Source: CAZGZD01 sp964530005 (GTDB lineage: Bacteria; Patescibacteriota; Microgenomatia; UBA1406; GWC2-37-13). From it: a DNA stretch of 29,022 nt. The notes under the pieces are model-generated. The model worked only from the letters and a program-made list of their open reading frames with translations. It did no database searches and was not told the origin of the DNA. Location of the stretch: contig CAZGZD010000013.1 in assembly GCA_964530005.1 (NCBI GenBank), forward strand, positions 1-29,022, read 5' to 3'. The position numbers were made by a program, and so were the translations under genes. Below are positions 23,585-29,022 of this stretch, in pieces. How positions within the stretch are numbered: the first letter of the stretch is position 1; every line of letters starts with the position of its first letter.

Positions 23585-24644
23585 TCCCTACCTTGATATC
23601 TTGGGTGGAGGCGAGAGGCATATCTTGTCTATCATGCAGGTGCTTGAGAAAGATGGATACGACGTTGATATTTTCTGGAACACAAACCTTGCTCCAGAGA
23701 TTGAGACAAAATTTGGCCTCACTTTTCAAAATCTTCAGTTTAGACAAAATATTTTTGGCGAAGGCTTAAATTCTATTCAAAAAGCTATCGAGCTTAAAAA
23801 ATATGACATTTTCCTTTATGTCACAGATGGAAGCTATTTCGGATCTTTCGCTAAGCAAAATTTCGTATTCTGTATGGTTCCTGACAAAAAACTTTACTCT
23901 CAGAGTATGCTAAATAAACTCAAGCGCATTAATTGGCGCTTTATTACCAACTCACGCTTCACGCAATATCATCTAAAAAATTGGGGTATTCAAGCCACTG
24001 TGGTCTACCCATACCTTGACAGTCAATTTCTTGATACAAAGATTGAAAATATAAAAAAGGATAAAATTATTTTATCGGTTGGTCGGTTTTTTGGACATCT
24101 TCATTCTAAAAAACACGAAGTCGCCATCAACACATTCAAACTAATAAAAGGAAAAAATATATTGTTCAAAGATTTTAAACTAATTATTGCAGGGGGCTTA
24201 CAGAACTCAGACAAAGAATATTTTGAAAAGCTTGTTGAAATGGCCAAGGATGATCCTTCAATCATCCTATCTCCCAATGTCTCATACAGCAATCTTATGG
24301 CTCTTTATGATAAGTCGCTAATATTCTGGCACATGACAGGTCTGGGAGTTGACGCAAACCTCTATCCAGAGCAGACAGAGCATCTGGGAATCACACCACT
24401 TGAAGCAATGGCCAAGGGCTGTGTTACTTTTGCGCCCAATGTGGGCGGTCCAAAGGAGTTAATCAGTGATGGACAAACAGGGTTCTTGTTCTCAACAGAA
24501 AAAGAACTTATTGAAAAAACTGAATATGCTGTCGAAAATCCAGATATTAGTAAAACTATTGCAAAATCCGCACACACATTTGTTGCTAAGAGCTTTAACT
24601 ATGATGTATTCAGTCAGACTGTTAAAAAAGTGCTTATTTCTTAA
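23556..24644 (+). CDS. GT4 glycosyltransferase, ALG11-like
   Basis: A 362-residue GT-B enzyme. The N-terminal NPYLDILGGGERH segment is the acceptor-domain glycine-rich loop as in ALG11-type mannosyltransferases. The C-terminal donor domain has SVGRFFGHLHSKKH, then HLGITPLEAMAKG with the family's paired Glu region and GGPKELISDG. It probably adds a mannose or related hexose to a lipid-linked oligosaccharide in the cytoplasm. The frame is open upstream to 23505, but that would add 17 residues translated from inside the previous gene; ATG at 23556 begins exactly at family-like sequence. The next gene starts one base after its stop. Confidence 0.9.
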   Translation: MRKKKAALYNPYLDILGGGERHILSIMQVLEKDGYDVDIFWNTNLAPEIETKFGLTFQNLQFRQNIFGEGLNSIQKAIELKKYDIFLYVTDGSYFGSFAKQNFVFCMVPDKKLYSQSMLNKLKRINWRFITNSRFTQYHLKNWGIQATVVYPYLDSQFLDTKIENIKKDKIILSVGRFFGHLHSKKHEVAINTFKLIKGKNILFKDFKLIIAGGLQNSDKEYFEKLVEMAKDDPSIILSPNVSYSNLMALYDKSLIFWHMTGLGVDANLYPEQTEHLGITPLEAMAKGCVTFAPNVGGPKELISDGQTGFLFSTEKELIEKTEYAVENPDISKTIAKSAHTFVAKSFNYDVFSQTVKKVLIS

Positions 24645-24645
24645 A

Positions 24646-25542
24646 ATGATTTCTGTTGTAATCCCAACTTACAAAAATCACGAGCTTCTTATTGCTAATC
24701 TTACGCGAAATCTTCCTTACCTTGTAGGATGTGAAGTAATTATAGTAAACGACGATCCCACACTAAGTATCAAGTCTCATCTTTCGGAATTCGCTGATCA
24801 AATCATACTTATTGAAAATAGCAAGAATCTAGGCTTTGGCGGAACGGTAAATCGAGGAATCACACGAGCAAAAAGACCATATATTCTACTTTTAAATAGT
24901 GATGTTATCTTAAAAGATAAAAGCTTTAGCCGGGCGATTGCCCATTTTCAAAAAAATAATACCTTATTTGCTGTAGGCTTTGCTCAGACTGATGGGAAAA
25001 AACTCTTTGGCAAAAATAGAATCTATTGGGAACGAGGAATCCTAAACCACGAAAAAGCCCACAATACCAAACATGGAATTACAGCATGGGCAGAGGGAGG
25101 GGCATGCGTTATTGATAAAAGCAAATTTCTTGAACTTGGTGGATTTGACAGATTATTTACCCCTTTTTACTGGGAAGACATCGACATCTCCTACCGAGCC
25201 TGGAAAGGTGGGTACAGCGTAGTCTTTGACGAATCAATTGTCGTCCAGCATATACATGAGACGACCATTGGTCGCTATTTTTCAAAAAATAAAATAAAGA
25301 GAATTGCTCTTCGAAATCAATTTATTTTTATCTGGAAAAACGTCACAGATCGCGTCCTAATGAGAAATCACCTCTTGAATATCCCAAAACTACTTCTTGG
25401 ATTTATAATACACGTGGATGTAGATTCTTTGGTTGGATTTACGCGTGCTGTTCTCAAACTGCCAAAAATCCTTCGTAGTAAGAAACAACAAAGAGAAAAG
25501 TATATAAAAACCGATAAAGAAATTTTTGACTTATTTATATGA
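24646..25542 (+). CDS. GT2 glycosyltransferase, rhamnosyltransferase-like
   Basis: A 298-residue GT-A enzyme with VVIPTYKNHE at the N-terminus, VNDDPTL (34-40), ENSKNLGFGGTVNRGI, the metal-site LLNSDV (82-87), and GGFDRLF..FYWEDIDISYR with the catalytic Glu-Asp. These fit the wbbL-like GT2 branch, related to but distinct from the gene at 20854. A C-terminal amphipathic stretch may bind membrane. The frame is open upstream to 24466, but only as out-of-frame sequence of the GT4 gene; ATG at 24646 starts the conserved strand. Its stop overlaps the next ATG by four bases (ATGA). Confidence 0.9.
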   Translation: MISVVIPTYKNHELLIANLTRNLPYLVGCEVIIVNDDPTLSIKSHLSEFADQIILIENSKNLGFGGTVNRGITRAKRPYILLLNSDVILKDKSFSRAIAHFQKNNTLFAVGFAQTDGKKLFGKNRIYWERGILNHEKAHNTKHGITAWAEGGACVIDKSKFLELGGFDRLFTPFYWEDIDISYRAWKGGYSVVFDESIVVQHIHETTIGRYFSKNKIKRIALRNQFIFIWKNVTDRVLMRNHLLNIPKLLLGFIIHVDVDSLVGFTRAVLKLPKILRSKKQQREKYIKTDKEIFDLFI

Positions 25543-27158
25543 AGACGAAGCTCCTCCTCATATTGTTTGTAATTGCCGCTACTTCTTTTTTCTTAAATAT
25601 ATACAAAGCAAGTAAGGTGCCCGCATGTATAAATGCCGATGAAGCTGCTTTCGGCTTTAACGCCTACTCTATTTTACAAACCGGGCGTGATGAATACGGA
25701 GCGCGGGATCCACTTCGGCTTAAATCGTTTGGCGACTACAAAATGCCAGCCTATGTATACCTCACAATACCGTTTATAAAAATCCTCGGACTCAACGACA
25801 CATCAACACATGCTGTAAATAACATACTTGCCATTGCTTTTCCTATTGTCGTATACCTTCTTGCAAGTGAGATTTTTGAGGACAAACGCGTAGGTATATT
25901 AGCTGCTTTTTTTACAGCGGTATCTATGGGTATCCATATCGTATCGCGACAAGCTCATGAAGCCTATCTTGCGTCTTTCCTTATAATTGTATCCTCAATC
26001 TTTTTGCTCAAATATCTAAAAAGAGCACAGATAAAATATGCCCTTGGCCTTATCATATCAGCTTCTCTTCTGCTTTTTGCTTATCAGTCTGGGCGCATCT
26101 TCGTTGTATTTTATGCGGCATTCATCTTCTTTTACTTTTTGGCAAAAAAAATACTTTTTAAAAAAAATAGCCTTATGTTTTTGATAATCTTTATGTCGCT
26201 CATGCTTTGCATCTTTTTTATAGACATAAAAATACAGCCAGCACGAGTGAGTAACTTACTTTTTTATAATAGCAAGGGCTTTAGTCTAAAGATAAATGAA
26301 TTACGAGGTGAGGGTGGAAGTAAAATCCTCTACAACAAACTTACCGTTGGATTAGCAGCCGTCTTAAATCAACACCTTAAATACTACTCGCCTCAATTTT
26401 TGGCAATGGATGGCGACAGCAACCCCCGATTTGGATTTCCTGGGATGGCGCCTGTCACATATATTGAATATCTACTGCTATTTATTGGAGTATATTTTAT
26501 TTTTAAAAATAAGGAAAAATTCGCTCCCTATCTTCTCCTGCTACTTCTGGTTGCACCTCTTGGAGGTTCATTGGCGTGGACTGAGACCTCTCTCACGCGG
26601 ACATACCTCATGCTCGTTCCTATCTATATTCTTGCAGGGTACGGGGGTATTAAGATCTACCAATCGCTACAAAAAAGGCTCCAGATGAAATATGTATTTG
26701 CCGTAATCGGAGCACTATTTGTATTTGAGATTTACTTTTTATTTTTCTCATGGGATTTTTACCTTAATCATTACCCCAAGCGCGCACTTGTCATTCGAGC
26801 GTGGGAATGTGGATACAAAGAAATGGCGTCATACATCCAGAAAAATACTAATTCAGTTGACAAATTTTATATCACCCGAGCTATTGGACAACCATATATG
26901 CATCTTCTCTACGAGCTTCAATACCCACCAGAGAAATATCAAAAACAAGCCCAGCTCTCAGGGCCTGATGAATATGGATTTGGACAGGTTACAAGGTTTG
27001 ATAAATTTGAATTCACAACAGATATCCCAAGTGGTCAGAAAAAATACGTATTTATTGGAACTCCAGATGAAGTAAAAAATAAAGGAATTGATGAATCAAC
27101 GGTCGAAAAAATAAATGTGGAGGGACAAGAAATGTTTTGGATCTTTAAATCAAAATAG
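25539..27158 (+). CDS. GT39-family membrane glycosyltransferase, paralogue of the gene at 14667
   Basis: A 539-residue GT-C protein with VPACINADEAAFGFNAY (D34, E35) in the first outer loop, LQTGRDEYG, KSFGDYKMPAYVY and AYQSGRIFVVFY. Each has a counterpart in the 586-residue gene at 14667. The first position of the W-D-E motif is Ala here. The C-terminal soluble region of about 130 residues begins near ECGYKEMASYIQ. It should act on the outer face with a polyprenyl-phosphate sugar. It ends the plus-strand block: coupled to the GT2 gene upstream (4-base overlap), and convergent with the protease gene after only 2 bases. Confidence 0.87.
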   Translation: MKTKLLLILFVIAATSFFLNIYKASKVPACINADEAAFGFNAYSILQTGRDEYGARDPLRLKSFGDYKMPAYVYLTIPFIKILGLNDTSTHAVNNILAIAFPIVVYLLASEIFEDKRVGILAAFFTAVSMGIHIVSRQAHEAYLASFLIIVSSIFLLKYLKRAQIKYALGLIISASLLLFAYQSGRIFVVFYAAFIFFYFLAKKILFKKNSLMFLIIFMSLMLCIFFIDIKIQPARVSNLLFYNSKGFSLKINELRGEGGSKILYNKLTVGLAAVLNQHLKYYSPQFLAMDGDSNPRFGFPGMAPVTYIEYLLLFIGVYFIFKNKEKFAPYLLLLLLVAPLGGSLAWTETSLTRTYLMLVPIYILAGYGGIKIYQSLQKRLQMKYVFAVIGALFVFEIYFLFFSWDFYLNHYPKRALVIRAWECGYKEMASYIQKNTNSVDKFYITRAIGQPYMHLLYELQYPPEKYQKQAQLSGPDEYGFGQVTRFDKFEFTTDIPSGQKKYVFIGTPDEVKNKGIDESTVEKINVEGQEMFWIFKSK

Positions 27159-27160
27159 TT

Positions 27161-27868
27161 CTAAACTGCAAGAAAGAGATACAGTCCCAGCGCATAGAAG
27201 GCATGGATAAAGATTGGAGCAATGAGATTTTTGCGCTGAAGAAAGATTAGAGAAACTGCAAAACTGAATATCAGATCAGCTCCCATAATAAGAAGAAGCG
27301 CTATCCCCTGCGTATGAGTGCGAGTAAAAAGTATGGGGACGTGTAAAAAGAAAAAAAGTATACTCGCAAAGAAAGACGAGGTAAAGATATTTGCATACTG
27401 CGCATATAACCTCTTTAATATAAACCCACGAGACAGGATTTCCTCAGATATACTTGTGGCAAAAGATAAGCTAAGAAATGTAAGAAACTTAGAGGTAAAA
27501 ATTGTCTGAGGGTTAAAAAGTAGTCGCTGCAACTTCGTCGCTTGTCCAAGTCCTGCTGCAATGAAAATAATAAGCCCAAAAATAATTCCAACAATAACCT
27601 CATACCCCAGACGTGATCCGGAAAGTCCGATCGCATCAAAGAATTTCTTTTTTTCAATTTTCGTAATGTAGTAGTAAACAGGGAGGATAAAGACTATCGG
27701 CTTGGCAATAAACTCATCTACCCATATAGGCAAGTCTGTTCGGAAATAGGCTCGATATACACTCCATATAATAAGGATTATCGCCCACACATTGAGCGAT
27801 CTTTGAAGTTGAGGTATCTCTTTCTTGCTCACACCAATAAATGTACTGTATGAGGAGATACAAATCAA
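27161..27868 (-). CDS. CPBP-family intramembrane metalloprotease (CAAX protease/Abi-like)
   Basis: An integral membrane protein with about seven or eight helices. The family motifs are present: SEEILSRGF (Glu-Glu at residues 142-143 and Arg at 147 when counted from the TTG at 27868), FFFLHVPI with His 176, and a final FIHAFYALG with the third motif His. CPBP proteins are presumed membrane proteases; bacterial roles range from bacteriocin self-immunity to processing. The target is unknown. The start is uncertain: TTG at 27868 gives 235 residues, while GTG at 27832 gives 223 and lies 7 bases after a TACATT box, which matches the leaderless spacing seen elsewhere. No ATG fits. Confidence 0.85.
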   Translation of the reverse strand: MICISSYSTFIGVSKKEIPQLQRSLNVWAIILIIWSVYRAYFRTDLPIWVDEFIAKPIVFILPVYYYITKIEKKKFFDAIGLSGSRLGYEVIVGIIFGLIIFIAAGLGQATKLQRLLFNPQTIFTSKFLTFLSLSFATSISEEILSRGFILKRLYAQYANIFTSSFFASILFFFLHVPILFTRTHTQGIALLLIMGADLIFSFAVSLIFLQRKNLIAPIFIHAFYALGLYLFLAV

Positions 27869-27925
27869 GATAAAAATGAAAGTATACGATACTACTTACC
27901 CTCACTAAGAAATTCTTTGAAGTTT

Positions 27926-28195
27926 TTATGAAGTGGCAGCAGCAGCTTTCGCTGTCCGCTCGGCATCTTTGACTGCTTTTCGACTTATCGCTCTTTGCTC
28001 ACTTTCCAACTTATGAGCTGCAGTCTTATCTCGCATCTTCTTATTATCACCATTGACTTTTCTCTGACAAGCGCTATCTGGACAGGCAGTCTGGGTATTG
28101 ACGATGATAGAATTGCCTGCTTTTTCATTCCAGGTTTTGACTATTATGCGTTCTGTTCCACACCGTATACACGGATTACTACTTATTTTTTTCAT
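27926..28195 (-). CDS. Small zinc-ribbon protein, function unknown
   Basis: An 89-residue protein with C9-x2-C12 (NPCIRCG) and C38-x4-C43 (TACPDSAC), a likely single zinc-binding ribbon, followed by a charged then Ala-rich helical tail (about residues 50-89) that could form a coiled coil or bind nucleic acid. The first half resembles zinc ribbons linked to translation or transcription factors, but I cannot name a family. It follows the RRM gene on the same strand after 139 bases. Confidence 0.72.
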   Translation of the reverse strand: MKKISSNPCIRCGTERIIVKTWNEKAGNSIIVNTQTACPDSACQRKVNGDNKKMRDKTAAHKLESEQRAISRKAVKDAERTAKAAAATS

Positions 28196-28241
28196 AATGA
28201 AAATGAGAAAGACCCACTCTTATAATCTTATAGAGGCCACA

Positions 28242-28270
28242 TCGTAAATTACTTATGCAGTGATTTACGA
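28242..28270. other. Ten-base-pair inverted repeat between zinc-ribbon and RRM genes
   Basis: TCGTAAATTA (28242-28251), a nine-base loop, and TGATTTACGA (28261-28270): nine Watson-Crick pairs and one G-U pair. It lies 64 bases downstream of the RRM stop and 46 bases upstream of the zinc-ribbon start. No T-run follows on either strand, so it is not a standard terminator; it could be an operator or an RNA hairpin in the 5' leader. Confidence 0.4.
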
Positions 28271-28334
28271 ATGCGGACTCTATGGGAGCATGATATATGA
28301 ATATCAAGACCCAGCTTATTATTCTATTGTATTC

Positions 28335-28655
28335 TTAACGACCTCGTCTATCTCGATTAAATCCACCACTATTATGTCCACCACCAAATCCTCCACTATT
28401 TCTGTCTTCTCGAGGCTTGGCAACATTCACAACAATTGTACGACCTTCGACTTCTTTACCATCTAGTTCAAGTGCTTTTTGAGCACTTTCCTCAGTTGAG
28501 AAAGTCACAAATCCGAATCCTTTTGATCGACCTGTATCTCTGTCTGTAATTACAATTACATCAGTGATCTCACCATAAGTCGAGAACAAAGTTCTCAAAG
28601 CTTCTGTATCAAGTGACCAAGGTAGGCTTCCTACAAATAATTTGTTTTTATCCAT
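28335..28655 (-). CDS. RRM-domain RNA-binding protein with Gly/Arg-rich tail
   Basis: A 106-residue protein with one RNA recognition motif. RNP2 is LFVGSL at residues 6-11 and RNP1 is KGFGFVTF at 45-52, with the aromatic residues that stack on RNA. Residues 82-106 form a Gly-, Asn- and Arg-rich tail (SGGFGGGHNSGGF and RDRRGR). The size and layout match cyanobacterial and other bacterial cold-responsive Rbp proteins that bind mRNA and may act as chaperones. The ATG at 28655 was chosen; an in-frame TTG at 28664 adds only three residues. The leader upstream is about 70 bases from a possible TATAGA box near 28727 and is the longest leader in the window. Confidence 0.95.
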   Translation of the reverse strand: MDKNKLFVGSLPWSLDTEALRTLFSTYGEITDVIVITDRDTGRSKGFGFVTFSTEESAQKALELDGKEVEGRTIVVNVAKPREDRNSGGFGGGHNSGGFNRDRRGR

Positions 28656-28737
28656 ATTTATCAACTCTTTTCCGCACTAAGATAATTAATAATGAAGTAA
28701 ATTAAACTGAATCTTAAGTTTCGCAGTCTATACTTCT

Positions 28738-28759
28738 CGTATCCTTTTTTAAGGATATG
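28738..28759. other. Hairpin (nine pairs, TTTT loop) upstream of the RRM gene
   Basis: CGTATCCTT, loop TTTT, AAGGATATG. Eight Watson-Crick pairs and one G-U pair. It sits between the 61-residue zinc-ribbon gene and the RRM gene, both on the minus strand. It may end the former or control the latter; there is no T-run after the stem on the minus strand. Confidence 0.35.
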
Positions 28760-28807
28760 GATATAAGTATATCACACTCACGGTTGGTATTGTCCCCCTC
28801 TCAACTC

Positions 28808-28993
28808 TTAGTAATTTTTTATCTGAAAACTGTTGCGAGTCAAGGTGTCGATAGACATACCAAAACAGTCGCTACAGCCATTTATCCACTTATTTCTATA
28901 AAAGATTTCGGTCTTGCGAGAGGAGACAATTTCGTTTTTGCAGAAGGGGCATTCGAATCGAAGTCTATTATCACTTTTTAATTTAAACATCAT
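28808..28993 (-). CDS. Very small zinc-ribbon protein, function unknown
   Basis: A 61-residue protein with two Cys pairs, C15-x2-C18 (ECPFCK) and C40-x2-C43 (GCSDCF), a standard spacing for one structural zinc. Two adjacent ATG codons begin it. On the minus strand a TATACT box lies 12 bases before the first ATG with GAGGG inside the short leader, a better ribosome site than most genes here. I do not recognise the family. A plus-strand frame over the same bases lacks any domain signal, so this strand is preferred. Confidence 0.6.
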   Translation of the reverse strand: MMFKLKSDNRLRFECPFCKNEIVSSRKTEIFYRNKWINGCSDCFGMSIDTLTRNSFQIKNY

Positions 28994-29022
28994 CTTGATA
29001 CCCTCAGTATACTCCTTTTTTC

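Noticed and set aside
26719..27075. Shifted plus-strand open frame of 118 codons
   Set aside because: It lies inside the GT39 gene at 25539 in another frame and has no recognisable domain.
28757..28981. Plus-strand open frame of 74 codons
   Set aside because: It overlaps the 61-residue minus-strand protein, which has two clean CxxC pairs; the plus-strand product shows nothing.
1..29022. CRISPR arrays, insertion sequences, prophage genes or integrases
   Set aside because: Looked for on both strands; no spaced direct repeats, transposase or integrase motifs were seen.

Overview
The window looks like a compact, AT-rich bacterial chromosome segment, most probably from a Patescibacteria/CPR lineage (possibly Microgenomates). 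The reasons are inference from gene style: many short, tightly packed or overlapping genes, almost no Shine-Dalgarno motifs, tRNA genes without encoded CCA, a half-size MFS protein, and a very large set of multi-membrane-span glycosyltransferases. UGA ends several genes (for example at 3312 and 5311), so the standard bacterial code applies and the UGA-recoding CPR groups are excluded. No phage, transposon, plasmid or CRISPR signal is visible.

Layout. 1-480: 3' part of a histidine phosphatase. 506-2163 (minus): uppP, four tRNA genes (Ala-CGC, Ile-UAU, Phe-GAA, Gly-GCC) and a membrane-anchored FKBP-type prolyl isomerase, packed head to tail. 2191-3312 (plus): a GT4 glycosyltransferase sharing a short symmetric promoter with uppP. 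3321-8174 (minus): a probable operon of one GT-C membrane glycosyltransferase, a MacA/MacB-like adaptor-ATPase-permease system, a 65-residue Cys-rich membrane peptide and a six-helix MFS protein. 8146-27158 (both strands): a cell-surface glycan locus. 27161-28993 (minus): a CPBP intramembrane protease, two small zinc-ribbon proteins and an RRM RNA-binding protein.

The glycan locus (with the flanking genes at 2191 and 7035) holds about ten GT-C type integral membrane proteins, two GT4 and four GT2 enzymes and a Wzx/PST-type flippase. A coherent model: the ALG5-like GT2 at 9655 charges a polyprenyl phosphate with one hexose on the cytoplasmic face; the GT2/GT4 enzymes build an oligosaccharide; the flippase exports it; the GT-C enzymes, each using polyprenyl-phosphate sugar, add residues on the outer face; and UppP recycles the lipid carrier. 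The sugar, the acceptor (lipid, protein or S-layer) and the linkages cannot be read from the sequence.

Main points for a second look: a GT39 gene cut by a single in-frame TAA (11650-13131); a GT-C paralogue whose catalytic Asp-Glu is replaced by Glu-Glu and whose first outer loop is shortened (16411-17643); repeated -10 boxes 7-10 bases before the start codon, implying leaderless mRNAs, including two divergent genes whose 5' ends overlap by 29 bases; an unmodified-type tRNA-Ile(UAU); and an FKBP gene starting 9 bases after a tRNA.
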